From: Trissonchulus latispiculum
Lineage: Eukaryota > Nematoda > Enoplea > Enoplida > Ironidae
DNA: 64,000 bases
NCBI GenBank assembly: GCA_030248195.1
Contig: JASAND010020129.1
Span: 1 to 64,000 of the forward strand
Reading direction: 5' to 3'
Of this stretch, positions 42,704 through 55,346 are shown piece after piece. Numbering within the stretch: position 1 is the first letter of the stretch; the number at the start of each line of letters is the position of its first letter. The notes under the pieces are model-generated. The model saw only the letters and a list, made by a program, of their open reading frames with translations. It ran no database searches and had not been told where the DNA came from. The translations under genes and the position numbers were made by a program.

Positions 42704-45613
42704 CGATATCTGAGTCGCAGAAAGATCAGCTTCGAACAGTTCTGTTAGAAGTTCCTGACGTTTTTTCGAGGGATGAATTCGACTTAGGGCAAACGGAAGT
42801 CGTTGAAAATGAAATTTATACTGGGAATCACCCACCTACAAAACTTCGTCCGCATCGGTTGCCGTTTGAGCAACGGGCAACGGTCGAAAAGTTTGTAACA
42901 AATATGCTCCAAAAAGATCTCATTGAACCTAGTAATTCTCCATGGGCCAGCCCGATTGTCCTTGTGAAGAAGAAGGGTGGTTCTCATCGCTTGTGCGTAG
43001 ATTATAGGAAACTAAATTCGATAACGCGCAAAGACACTTATCCTCTTCCCCGCGTAGACGATGCTATTGACAGTCTGCACGGCGCGAAATTCTTTACTTC
43101 GCTCGATTTAGTCAGCGGTTACTATCAAATTACAATTTCGCCCCAAGATATACCAAAAACAGCTTTTACAACTTTTCTCGGACTATACCAATTTAAGGTT
43201 TTACCAGTGGGATTATCAAACGCTCCAGCTACTTTTGAGCGATTAATGGAAAAAATTATGACCGGTCTGCAATGGAAAACTTTAAATGTATATTTAGATG
43301 ACATTCTATGTTTCTCAAAATCATTTGATGACCATCTGTTGCATTTGAGAGAAGTTCTTTGCGAATCTATAACCTTAAGGTTAAGACACAAAAATGTAAA
43401 GTTTGCTTGAAGCAAGTGCCTTTTCTGGGGCACCTTGTTTCAGCCTCGGGCATTTTGCCCGATCCGGGAAAGTTAGAAGCAATAAAGAATTTTCCTGTAC
43501 CAAGAAATCCGAAAGGTATAAAGCGGTTTTTAGGTTTATGTGGGTTCTATCGCAGGTTCGTACAAGATTTTGCTTCAACAGCTGCACCATTAACGTCACA
43601 TTTGAAAAAGGATAGAAAATTTCAATGGACAGATAATTGAGCAGAAGCCTTTCAAGATTGAAAAAATAAGTTGATCAAACCACCTATTCTATCTTACCCC
43701 GATTTTTCATCCCCTTTTGTATTAGAAACAGACGCCGGTGGCGTAGGAGTCGGAGCAGTTTTAAGTCAACAGTATGACAAGATTCGCAAACCGGTAGCTT
43801 ACGCTAGTCACAGCCTCACACAAACAGAAAGATCGTATCCGGCGACAGAGCAAGAGGCTCTTGCTATTGTATGGAGTATTGAGCACTTTCCGCGTTATCT
43901 GCATAACAGCAAATTTACAGTTATTACGGATTGTGAACCACTCAGATGGCTGCTCTGCTCAAGATCCAAAATCCTGCAGGCAGGCTCGCTCGACGGAGTC
44001 CGCTTATACAGGAATAAGTAAATCAAATGACTATCCAGTATAGGCCGGGACCTCAAAATGTAGTAGCCGATGCTCTGTCCCGCAGTTACGATGTTAGAGT
44101 GCTTTTGAAACTGACAACACCTTTTCTGTTTTAGATCAACAATTGCGCGATCCGTCGTTAAACTTATTAATTGATTATTTTAAAGACGGGATCAGTCCTG
44201 AGGAACGACGCGAAGTTTTAAAACTCCAAGAACAAGCTAAAAGGTATGTATTTGAAAATAACTGTTTGTTTAGAGTTTCTGAAGGATCCTGGCAAAGAAA
44301 GCTATTAGCGATACCGGAGGACATGAAATTAAAAATTTTGGATGCTTGCCATGACTCACCATTTTCGGAACATATGGGATTTGCAAAAACATATCAAAAA
44401 ATTAAGTCCCGATATCATTGGCCTGGATTGAGGCATGATGTTAAAAATTATTGTAAACAGTGCGTTAAGTGTGTTACAAGAAAAGACCCACCCCAAGCGT
44501 TTAGGGCTCCATTAAAACCACTAAAAGTCAATGCACCGTTTGAAAGACTTTCCGTGGATACTCTTGGTCCCTTTACCTACAACTTTAAATGGAAATTAAA
44601 CACATTATTGTGTTCATCTGTGCTTTCACGAAAAAGGCCGAAATTTTCGCTATTCCACACTGTACCCCAAGACCATTGCAAAAATTTTTGTAGACGAAAT
44701 TATTACTCATCACGGCTGTCCTCGCGAACTTTTATCTGATCGAGCTCAGTACTTTTTATCTGACTTGATAAAGGCAGTCTGCGAACTTATGCAAATTAAG
44801 AAATTGAACACAAGTCCCTACACACCAAGTACAAACGGCTTGGTAGAACGACATAACCGTACTTCAATGAATATGCTCTCAATGTATGTGAATAGATTTC
44901 AGCAAGATTGGGATGAATGGATTCCCTATTGCGCTTTCGCTTATAGATCTGCTACTCATGAGTCGACAAAAGAGAGTCCTTTTTACCTGCTTTATCTTAG
45001 AGACCCAAATTTGCCAATTGATACTGTACTTTTGCAACAACAGACTGCGTTTGCTGAAACTGATGATTACAAAAGAATGCTTTCTGTAAAACTTAAAGAT
45101 GCCTGGTCATATACGCTCAAAGAAATTCAAAATGCTCAGAAGCACCAAAAGTTGCAACATGATAAAAAGATAAATTTACCCAAGTACAGTTGTGGGGATC
45201 GAGTTTACTGGTTCAACCCCACTACACCTTCAATAAATAGACAGTAAGGAGACAAGACGGGTAAAATGTTTACTCCCAAACTTGCACATTTTTGGCGTGG
45301 TCCTTATAGAATTACGTCATTGAAATTGCCAAATGCTGAGCTTCTTTCGATTGACAACCCTCTAAAACCAAAATTTTGGGTGCACGTAAAAAACATAAAG
45401 CCGTGTTTTTCACTTCATGTGCCTAACTTAACGGAGGCTACGCCTATTTCTTCGCAAGATGGTCAAACTTTTGATCCGAAACCAAGCTCCACGGTTCCAA
45501 AAACGCAAGAAAGCCCAAAAATTTATCGCCCACCATCAAAATCTAGGTCAGGTGACAGCTCTAGATACAGCTTGCGAGAAAATCCAAAAACTCGTCAGCG
45601 ATTAGATTTATGA
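42679..45613 (+). pseudogene. pol: Ty3/gypsy-type pol (RT-RNase H-integrase), broken
   Basis: Open from 42679 with no clear Met. RT region to about 43410 with LRPHRLP, VDYRKLN, FTSLDLVSGYYQI, NAPATFERLM and the catalytic YLDDIL. Thumb/connection continues in another frame at 43359-43640 (FLGLCGFYRRF). RNase H 43671-43960 (ETDAGG, TEQEALAI, ITDCEPL). Integrase from 44143 with an HH-CC zinc finger (HMGF, HWPG, CKQCVKC), first Asp in SVDTLGPF, second Asp near 44740, Glu in NGLVERHN, and a GPY/F tail (WRGPYRI) after 45266. Breaks: a frameshift near 43360-43400, stops near 43638 and 43656, a frameshift near 43970-44030, a frameshift near 44600, and a stop at 45245. Gag and protease are not seen. 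A dead copy. Confidence 0.9.
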
Positions 45614-46418
45614 CTAGAAAAGTACAAGTTCCTAAACTCAGGCAGTTTGCTGTTCTTATGGCTACTGCTTCTGTTTTTATTGATGTTTATGTTTTATTTT
45701 CAGATGTCCCGTTGTTCGTCTCAGCACTCCTTGGAGTCGGGAGAAACTGGAAGTTCCGACCATAGCCGACGCCAAGAATCCAGATTCAAGCAATCTGGCC
45801 AACCCCAAGATCGGAATAAGACTGCTACAAGAAAACAGACTCATCGGAATGATAACTCCTCCGCTCCACCTCAGCCGATTCGTCAGCCAGTTGAGCTCTT
45901 CTCACATCCATCTCATAGGCTGAGTCCCTTCAATGCCAAATTCCACTTCCAAATCGGTGGCTTAAACTTCACGTCAGTCCGAAGGCTTATCAGATTGGTG
46001 CAAGCCAAAGAACCTGGTCTGGCGACGGAGTTGTTGGATCCCTACTATTGCGAAAAGCGCCGATCGATTTTCAGTTACATCTACAAGATTAAGGATCGTA
46101 CGGAGCCAGCGACAGCCTCCTGGATTTTCATGCGGGATTCAATCATGGAAGCCATCCACCTCCGTCGTGCGTTGCTACATGCAGAGGTGGCCAAGGCTTT
46201 CACTGACAATACCAGCCGCATATGGGCATATTCAGAATATAGGATATGCTCTACACCACTGGGTTGGACGAGAACGAAACTCTGCGGGTTCCCTACGAAG
46301 AATGGCCGGGGAAAAACCGGCACGGTTCAGTGCTCTTGCCCAACGTTCAGCGACGATTGCTTCAAGATTTAGGCGAACGGGCAGATTTGGAATTGGACTC
46401 TTGGGTTTTGACCTTTAA

Positions 46419-48591
46419 GGTGGTGATTCCATTTGGTCACATAAACTTTGCACCTTTATTACTCATTCATTACTTGGAGTTAAGAAAACATTTTTATATC
46501 AAAATGTAGCTTGACATTTTCTCTTTTTAATGCATGCCATGAAACTATAGTACGACCAAAAAATGTGTGTACAAACTTGGACCGTTTATAGCAGTTAAAC
46601 CTTTGGAGTAAACCCCAACAATGTATATATTTTTAGAATCCTCAGGAACTCGAGATTTCGAAAATCCGGAAAATTCCGGAATTCCGGGTTTCATTCACGG
46701 AAAATCTAAAATTTTTAATTTTTCGCCAAATTTTTATCGCAATCAAAATTTTGCTTTCACGATCTAATAGAGCTGGTCCCGCTGCATAGTTTTGTTCTTA
46801 CAAGTTTTTCACGAAAATGCACCTAGTTTCCGGAATTCCGGGTTTTCAAAATTTCCGGATTTTAAAAATTTTCTCCAATACCCACAAGATGGGTATCATT
46901 CGAAAGCTCTTATCGAGCTGAACAACTTTTGTAATAGAATGAACTCTTGAAAATGCACACATTTCCCGGAATTGGAGAAAACAGGATTTTCCGATATTTT
47001 CCGGATTTTAAAAATTTTCTCCAATATCCCACAATATGGGTATCATTTGAAAGCTCTTGATGAGCTGAACCAATCTTGTGATGGAACCAATGGCTGACAA
47101 TGCACCAAATTCCCGAAATTCACGAATTCTGGATTTCACTCTAGCTTAGAAGGTTTTAGCGAATTCCGAGAACTGGGCTCATTTCTGCGAGTTGCTTCTA
47201 TTACAAGATTTGTTCAGCTCATCAAGAGCTTTCAAATGATACCCATATTGTGGGATATTGTAGAAAATTTTTAAAATCCGGAAAATATCGGAAAATCCTG
47301 TTTTCTCCAATTCCGGGAAATGTGTGCATTTTCAAGAGTTCATTCTATTACAAAAGTTGTTCAGCTCGATAAGAGCTTTCGAATGATACCCATCTTGTGG
47401 GTATTGGAGAAAATTTTTAAAATCCGGAAATTTTGAAAACCCGGAATTCCGGAAACTAGGTGCATTTTCGTGAAAAACTTGTAAGAACAAAACTATGCAG
47501 CGGGACCAGCTCTATTAGATCGTGAAAGCAAAATTTTGATTGCGATAAAAATTTGGCGAAAAATTAAAAATTTTAGATTTTCCGTGAATGAAACCCGGAA
47601 TTCCGGAATTTTCCGGATTTTCGAAATCTCGAGTTCCTGAGGATTCTAAAAATATATACATTGCTGGGGTTTACTCCAAAGGTTAATCTGCTACAAACGG
47701 TCAAAATTTGTACACACATTTTTTTGGTCGTACTATAGTGTTGCTTTTCAAAACTATTTTTAACACATTTTAGAAGAAGTATAATTTTCCAGAATTTTTG
47801 CAGACTCAAGTAAATTTTTTCGCAAGACATCGGTTATATCATTCGATAACTCCATCAAATAGCTGGGGACGATTTTTTATTTTTTGTGAAATCGCTCTTC
47901 GTTGTAGAGAAATAAGCTGAAATGTGTGCGTAACCTGCATTTTGCCTACTTTTTCCAAATTTGTGAAGCGATTACTTTAGCTAGAAAGCAGCAATCGGGC
48001 CAACTAAAAAATCGTCCCTGGGTATATTTGTGCAGAACGTATTAAGGTAAGTAGCAGCCCTCCAGCTTGCATGGTGAATGCTCCACAATCTTTGGAAAAA
48101 AATTGGTCGTGTTTTTGCAAAAACTACATTTTTTATGATAGCAGCCTACAGGATAGCAATTGGAAGACGATCATACATCGGATAATTTGTCCCTGTGAGA
48201 CCTTCATATCGACGCCCTTAGTTTGATTTTACTGCTTGCGTAGTTCAAGAAATGTTGGATTATTTGATTTCTGCAAAAATGACAAGTTTTCGACGCCAAA
48301 ACAAGAAAATCGGCTATATCTCACGGTAGTGAAAAGATAGAAAGTTACTTTAAAAAGCAAAAATATGAAGCTCAATGAGATCTTTCGAATGAATATATTC
48401 ATAACTGTGTAGCTGCTGTCAAACTTTCAGAAATTGGAAAAAACCACCCTGACCGGAAATCTCGAATTTTTGAATCGGGCTTGCGCGGAGGGCGTTAGAA
48501 CGCTAAAACAACTTATTTCGGAAAGTTTCGTCAAATTTCATCTTCATTTATGCCTCCAACCAACAATATGTGACCAAAAGGAATCACCACC
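46419..48591. mobile_element. piggyBac-like TTAA element, 2.2 kb, non-autonomous
   Basis: TTAA at 46415-46418 and 48592-48595. Inverted ends GGTGGTGATTCC-N-TTTGGTCACAT. No transposase. The left part is a long palindrome (46540-47745) and the right arm matches the half element at 41942. It interrupts the third ORF. Confidence 0.85.
46540..47745. repeat. 1.2-kb palindrome inside the TTAA element
   Basis: Two arms of roughly 580-600 bp meet near 47140. Arms share GTGTGTACAAA, GGAACTCGAGATTTCGAAA, AATTCCGGAATTCC-type repeats and two copies each of the GCTCTT…GAGCTGAA / GATACCCAT motif. Confidence 0.85.
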
Positions 48592-49856
48592 TTAAGCTGG
48601 TTCTGCATCCGGAACGTCCGGTCCTCGCAGTTTGCGACTTCCTTCTTCGCTATCTGTCGGGGGTTGAGGGAGGTACTGTCATTGCCTCCCCTTGTCTGCG
48701 CTTTGATGGCGCAGCCGATATGTTGCGCACCTATCAGTTGAGTCAGTACGGTTTCGTTATCGTACATGTTGGGGTTAACCATCTCCTAAATGATAAGCGC
48801 CAAAAGCTGGATGCGGCCTTTGCAAAGCTCCAAGAGGTTCTCGGAGCGCAGCCTAATGCCAGCAACCGCGTCTATTCTTCACTGCCTTTACCTCAGGCCA
48901 AAACCTCAGCGACGACAGCTCAGGAATTTCAGGACTATCTACGCACCAAAATTTTGGATGCCGGCTATCACAATATAGCCGGGGAGTTAATCCCGTCTCG
49001 GAATCCCTTTCATACGTCTCAGGGTGGTGGTATACGCTGGACCTTGTTTGATCCAGACCGCCTTCACCTGCACGTCCGAGGAACTCTAACTTTATTCGAC
49101 CTGTGGTGCTTGTGCATTCCCGAATTGGCGAGCTGTAAGCGGTTTGTGTCCGTCATGCCCTATAAGCAAGAAGATACAACCCCCATGCTACTGCCTGTGG
49201 AAGAAATTGTCTAAGAGGATTCGGGTGTTGGGGGTGCCACGGGTGGACAAAACGAGGAAGGCAGGGAAAGGTCCCAGCGTCGGGTCTTGTTGGTCGAGGA
49301 CGATACGCCAGAACCGATGGATCAGTTGTCCAAACTAGAAGCCGTGGTCTAATCCAACACCATCGATCCGTTACTGCAGTCGGCTCAACCAACGGAACCG
49401 TAAGCGTCGGCGCCAAGATCTTATCAGGACGAACCAGTTCATATTATTTCTGCGTCTCTAAATCTGGAGGTTTCCGTACCTGCCACGGTGGGAGAAGCTG
49501 CCACTACAAGTCCTCCCGTCAGTGGTCGCGATCGCAGGGGTTGCTGAGAATCCCGCAACCCTAGTCACGCCTTCTATTCCCGCACCAAGATCATATTGCC
49601 CTCCACCTCCGGGGTTTCGACCTGTCGGGCTGCAGCCACCACAACCGCCGCCACAGCCCGTGCATCCCGTTCAATTGTCCCTGGCAATGCCTTCATCTAT
49701 GGCTATGAGATTCCAATCACCGGTGGCCCTGCCTGCACTTTTGGCAATTCCCGCTATTCGCCTCCCGTCCGGAGAACTGTGGTTATCATTGAACGGCGAT
49801 TATCTATCCCCTGATGCACAAGGAAACATGCACCTGCCATCACCACCACAGTAAAC

Positions 49857-50387
49857 AGTGACTGCTAGCACCAAGACAGTCTGTGAATTTATGTTAGGGT
49901 TATTTTGTTGTTGTAATGGTAATGTCGTTGTAATCAGGGTTGGGAGTTTAATAGACTGCGTTTTGGAAAAAACTTTTAGAACTAGAAAGTCATAGGTATA
50001 GATTATTGGAACGAGGACGTTCCTCTTCATAAACAAACCCCCAAGATGTAACCATAGGTATAGATTAATTGGTAATAATAAATTACTAATTAGAAGTGAA
50101 CTTAGCTATTGGGATTACGCTAGAAGTGATATTTAGATTAGATTTGTTGTTGCTCCTTTTTGTCTTGTTTTGACTTGTTTTGTTTCTCCAAGAGTTTTGT
50201 AGCCAAAACATCGCTCCAAGATTCTTCTTAGATTTTGAACTTACGTTGATGTAAAAGTGAAGTTTAAGTGTTGCTCCAGTCTTGGATTGTGTGCCTTGAA
50301 GTAAAGTTGCACCAAGTGTCTGGCGGCTCATAGACTGCTAGGATTAGCGTCCGTTATACTCACTTTACCTGGGACAAGGGAGCAATT
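49857..50387. other. 3' region of the retroelement locus
   Basis: Non-coding. Ends GGGACAAGGGAGCAAT then TGTTAC, the shape of a polypurine tract followed by an LTR start at 50388, but no 5' copy of TGTTACAAAATATGC was found to prove it. Confidence 0.35.
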
Positions 50388-53020
50388 GTTACAAAATATG
50401 CAAAGTCCAATTCACTCTAATTCAAAATCACTAAAACCACATCGTAGAAAACTAGAAAACTTTCAGTTTTGGGTTGGGAGGGAGGGATTGGAAAAGAATG
50501 GTGTCCATTGTTTCACCGGGGTGGGGCGGGGGTGGGGCATAGGTGTAATTGGGGGGGGTAGCCCCCCAGCCATCTTTACAACCCCCCAAAAATTTTTGGG
50601 GGCCCCCGGCCCCCTCCAGTTGGCCGCCGAAGGCACGAAAAATTGGCTAAAAATATTTTTAGGGTAAATTCTTCACAATTTTTCTAAAAAGTCCAAATTT
50701 TTGGCTTAACGTGTTTATTATTGCGAGAAATACACGTTTTTAACGGTTTTATGGACATTTGGCTCAATATTGACCTTATTTTAGACTTAGAAACATGTTG
50801 CCAATCAAGTGTTCGAGTAATGTCAAAATTGCTTCATGGTTGAATGTTTTTTGGCATTAGCAATGGCTGAAAATGCGATTTTTGACAAATTTGAATTGAA
50901 CATTTGAACATTAAACATGAAAAATTTTTTGGGAGAGGTTTGGACCTCCATTAACTTGGCCGCGCCAAATTCGAGAACAAACAAATAATTGTTGACAAAC
51001 GTTTGGTCACGTTTGATCACGTTTGTTCCGCAAGAAACGGTCGTTTGTTCACGGCCCAATCTGGAGAAATTCGTAAAACACTGGACCTTGGAGCTAAGTT
51101 CATGCTGGCCGCGCCAAATTGTTTTTTCTTAGAAATTTTATCACCATTAAAATGCTTTCGTTTGATCACACACAAAATTTATTTGGTCACGCTTATTTCC
51201 GTCAGGATCACAAGATATTAATTTTCAAATTTCACTGTTTTCCTTTAGGATGACACATAAATGTTTCTTCCCTAAATCCAGTGGGTGGGGGCTGGGTAGG
51301 GTATGGGGGTATGGCATAGGTGTACCAGGCTACAGTTTGCCCCCTGTGAGACCCCCCCCAAGCCGAGCTCAAACCCCCCTCCCCCCTAAAATTGGGTCCA
51401 AACCAGGAAAAAATGCAAAATTTTTTGAAAGAATTTTTTGCAATTTCTGAAAATTTTTGAAAAAAATTCGAAAAAATGGCTATAAATCACATATAAAGAG
51501 CTAAAGATGGTTATTTATAGCAATTAAAAGGTAATATACGCAATTATAAACCACAATCTGGACTAATTTAGGCATATTTTAGCACAAATTTGTCAATTTT
51601 CAAGCCGTATTTTCACATACGAAAACTATTGACAGAATCTTTTGAGTATGTTTAATGTACTGTACATCGAAAAAGGAGCATTTTTAACTAAACAAACTTG
51701 GGTACAGTTTAGGGGGGGTCCCCCTCCCCCAAATGTCGGATTTTGGTGGGGTGCCCCGAGCCAAATTCGGACCTTCTACTCCCCCCCCCCAACCCAAACA
51801 GGTGGTACACCTATGGGGTATGGTATAGTTTGTTTGGGGGGTATCTCCAAATTTCCGACCAACTTTACCCCCGCCCCAGATTTTTGGACTTACCCTCCCC
51901 CAACTTTCGGCTACCCCCTCTCCCAAACAACCCTCCAACGATTTTTGGACCCAATAAGTTAGCAAATTTTGGTCATTTTTTGAAACTTTACCAAATTTTG
52001 GCTTTAAATCCTTTAAAACGGTACAAAAACGCCTAAAAACTTAAAAACAAGCCTTAGTTTGATGAAAAAAGGGCTAAATTACAGAAAAGTTTGCATTTTT
52101 GGGCCATTTTTCGAATTTGGGCCATTTTGGTTGAACCAAAAAGTAGTTGCCATTTTCAAAATGTCATAAAATAAGCAGGAGTGAACCAAATGACTTGATC
52201 TTTGCATACATAGGTTAGAAAGAGTCGCGCTTCCTGCTGCTATGTTTTGGAGCTCATACCTCCAACCCATGACCCAGGAGGCGGGTGGGTTCCCCCCCCC
52301 CCAAACGGGGTGGGTTTTTTTCACCCCATGGCTATACCCCCCCCCCCGAAACCCGAAGTTCCAGGGAAACTATGTTTGGGCTCCCTTCTTTAACATTCTG
52401 GGCCCTTCCCTCAGAAAACTTTTTCAGCTGTTTATATGCATATTTTGAGCGAAAATTAAGCAGAATCTTAATAAATTTCACAAATTTTCAAAATATTTCG
52501 GCTGCGGCGCACTTAGATTTTACTTCTGTGTTGCTTTATTATATACAGTATATACAATACGTAGTTCAGTGACAGAACTTCTGTCTCTTAAAGTGTCTTG
52601 TATTCTATTCCCTACGTAAGTTAATATAATATATATACAATTTTCATTTTATTTATTAATTTATTTATATATATAATGTTTAAAAGTTTGCATGACGGAT
52701 TTTTTCCCATTTCAAAAAATTGGAACTTCTGGGGGGCTCTGCCGCTGCCCCCCAGACCCCCCGTGTGCTTCATGTCTAAATTCTCCATTCACTCAGGGAT
52801 ATACAGTTGTTTTACAATTTGGCAAGTGAACTACGTTACCTTTCTGTACACAATATTAATTTTATGTAAAACTTTTTGTTCCCAGAAAAAGTCGTATATA
52901 CTAACCAACCCCCTATGGAAAAATTTCCAGCGCCCCCCTTTTCAAAATCCTGGATCCGCCACTGATTTGGGGGTGGGGTCTGCCACCAAAATTTTCGTGG
53001 GTGGGGTCGGGCGGGGCGGG
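50388..53020. repeat. Mosaic of G/C-run elements
   Basis: Pieces of several families: G-run elements with GCATAGGTGTA (50538, 51313) and inverted TACACCTATG (51805), the ~300-bp GTTAGCAAATTTTGG family (51940-52110), TTCCAGGGAAACTATG (52358), ACTTCTGGGGGGCTCTGCC (52726) and a hAT-like right end CCTGGATCCGCCACTG (52950-52965). No gene. Open frames are Pro/Gly-rich shadows. Confidence 0.5.
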
Positions 53021-53078
53021 ACCATAAAAAAAGAAGAGAGGAAAAAAAAAGGAAAAGAAAAAAGAAGAGAAAAAAAAG

Positions 53079-53109
<31 letters not shown>

Positions 53110-53240
53110 GGTGTACCTTTAGAAAACGTGGGGGGTGGGGGTAGCTGGAGGGAGGGGGGGGGGGGGCGGGGGGGCGGGGGGGGGGGAAATTGGGGGGGGG
53201 GAATTTTAAAAGAAATAAAATATTAAAAAAAAAAAAAAAA
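53020..53240. repeat. Low-complexity purine, poly-G and poly-A tract
   Basis: An A/G-rich run (53025-53112), then almost pure G (53130-53205), then A runs (53215-53240). Prone to assembly error. Confidence 0.85.
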
Positions 53241-53314
53241 CAATATTATTTTTTTTTTAAATTTGAATTTTGCAAAAATTTCAATTTTTCCATTTCAATT
53301 TCAATTGGGGTTTG

Positions 53315-53700
53315 GGGGGGGGAGGAGTTCACACGAAGCCCAATTTTAGAAAACAATTGGAAAAAAGTTTCTAATTTTTTCCAAAAACTTTCCAGCAGTT
53401 AACTGAACATTATTTCTAATTGTTTTCTAAAAATATCTATTTGTTTTCTAATTATTTTCTGTTAAATGTTTTCTAACTGAGGCCCACTTTCTAATTGTTT
53501 TCTAATTAATTTCTTACCGTTTTCTAACAAGTTTCTTAATGTTTTCTCATTGTTTTCCCTAAAAAAAAGGACATTTTCTATATTTTTTCTAATTGTTTTC
53601 TAAACTACTTCTATTATTTTCTCAATATTTTCTCACTATTTTCTAGCTTCCTTCCAGAACATTTTCTTAATGTTTTCTGATTTTTTTCTGACTTTTCCTT
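53315..53700. repeat. TTTTCTAATTG short-period repeat
   Basis: Irregular tandem TTTTCTAATTG units preceded by CACACGAAGCCC and AGAAAACAATTGGAAAAA. The same block occurs inverted at 59880-60200. Confidence 0.75.
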
Positions 53701-54027
53701 TACTTTTCCAGGTCTTCCTTGTTAAACAAACATTCATTTCGAATATTTACGTAACGAATATATATATATATATAATACTCACCATATTACAAACAGTTTT
53801 CGAAAGTCGAAGCATGTGAACGTACGTGCGTTTTTTTTTCAAAAATAAAAATTTAAAACTGAAGACTGTGGGGTCTGGGGAGAAGCTGAGAAAAGTTTGT
53901 AAATGTCAGGAAAATTCTCACTCAAAATTTTGATTCCAGCAGCCAGTAAAAATCTAAAACATAATTTAGCAAACTATATAGCAAGCAAGAAAAATCTTTA
54001 AAATTACGGTTTGGCAACATTTACAAA

Positions 54028-54029
<2 letters not shown>

Positions 54030-54080
<51 letters not shown>
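54030..54080. repeat. (TA)n microsatellite
   Basis: About 50 bp of uninterrupted TA. Confidence 0.95.
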
Positions 54081-54084
<4 letters not shown>

Positions 54085-55346
54085 TATAAAAGCAGATATA
54101 AAGGCTTCGGATACACTGTAATAAATACAGAAACCAAAGCAATCAGTACAACGCCCAGATCAAGAAACATGAATTTAAAAAGCGGGGGTCTGTGGTCGGC
54201 AACCCCTAGCAAAAGGTTTCAGGAAAATTCAAGCTAGAAATTAAATTTTTCTTAGCAGTTATATATAATTAGTAACGGTCTTTAGATATTCTCTTGTTTT
54301 TACAATTTCGTGTCTTAACTGGTTAAGTGTGTAAGTATATCCACGACTCTGCACAAAGAATGCTTATACAACTTCACAGAACACTATAGTGAGTGTGGTT
54401 ACTGTGTATGTGTACGCAGATATACACTTCTTTAGATTTCTTAGGAAAATACCTAGTTGACGCTAAAAATGCTAAAAGAATTTCAGTGCATAAGCTTTCA
54501 CTAAGTATTCCATTACCTTGGACAAAACTGAAAGCGGTCTACGTATATATAGCGCGGCGGGAAAAAACCCAATCCGATATGCGGGAAAAAACCCATCGCC
54601 AGTGTGAGTCACCCATATGAGCTAGATCGGATTTTAATAGCCTATCTTAAAGAGCGTCCAAAACTACCCTAGAGGGTGTATTATTGTAGTTCCCCCTGCC
54701 TCTCAGCAAATTTTTTGGGACTTTGAAGATTTTGGAATTTTTGGTCCCAACATGGGGGTCAGGCAGGGTCAACTTTGGGGGGGGGTCACCCTGAACTACT
54801 GGAAAGACTTAGCCAAAAACGGATTATAGTTTCACAGAGGATATGTCTCGAACTTCACGATGGTGTATGCAATTTGGCTCTAGTAAGTGTGGTGCGACCT
54901 GGGGGTGACCTAGACTCGGCGGGAAAAAACCCATGTGCGGGAAAAACCCAAATTTCAAAATGAAAATTTTTTCTAACCATTAGCAGCAAAGGAAAAATTT
55001 AGGCATTTCTTAGCTCAGTAGAGCCTCCTGATTAATTTGGTATAGATTATACCTAGGTTCGACCTTCTATGTGAGGTCCACGTGGCCAAAATCTGAGATG
55101 GTGGCATTTCAAGCCAAATTTTCAAATTTCGCCAAAAACCGCTAATTTTTCACTAAAATAGGTCGGGTTTGGCTTTAAATGCAATAAAACACGTTTTCTA
55201 TGTGACAGGATGCTTAAACTGCAGAAATTCAGCAAGTTTCAAAAATTTCCAAAATTTGCCTATGTTTACGTGTTAAACATACGAAATTTTGAAAAGTCAA
55301 TTTTACATGATTTTTTGCAAAAATATTGATATTTTATGATTCAGAT

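Larger units (their letters stand above)
45704..49854 (+). pseudogene. Third ORF after pol with SGNH-hydrolase-like region, split by a TTAA element
   Basis: Segments: 45704-46240 (Ser/Arg/Gln-rich N-terminus, then a FHFQIGGLNF block), 46243-46414 in another frame, then after the insertion 48596-49214, and degenerate Pro-rich coding sequence to a stop at 49854. The third segment has FVIVHVGVNHLL (SGNH block III, usual Asp replaced by His) and DPDRLH (block V D-x-x-H). The block I serine region reads AVCDFLL, with Phe where Ser is expected, so catalysis looks lost. The ATG at 45704 directly follows TTTTATTTTCAG, a strong splice-acceptor shape; the Leu/Phe-rich peptide just upstream is probably translated polypyrimidine tract, not a signal peptide. 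Starts 91 bases after the pol tail. It could be a retroelement accessory protein or a captured cellular gene; the family is not identified. Confidence 0.5.

Noticed and set aside
45647..45703. Leu/Phe-rich hydrophobic start of the third ORF as a signal peptide or membrane anchor
   Set aside because: It lies in a T-rich stretch ending in TTTTCAG just before an ATG, better explained as an intron polypyrimidine tract.
53030..53130. Lys/Glu-rich frame at the end of 52676-53122
   Set aside because: Translation of a purine low-complexity tract.
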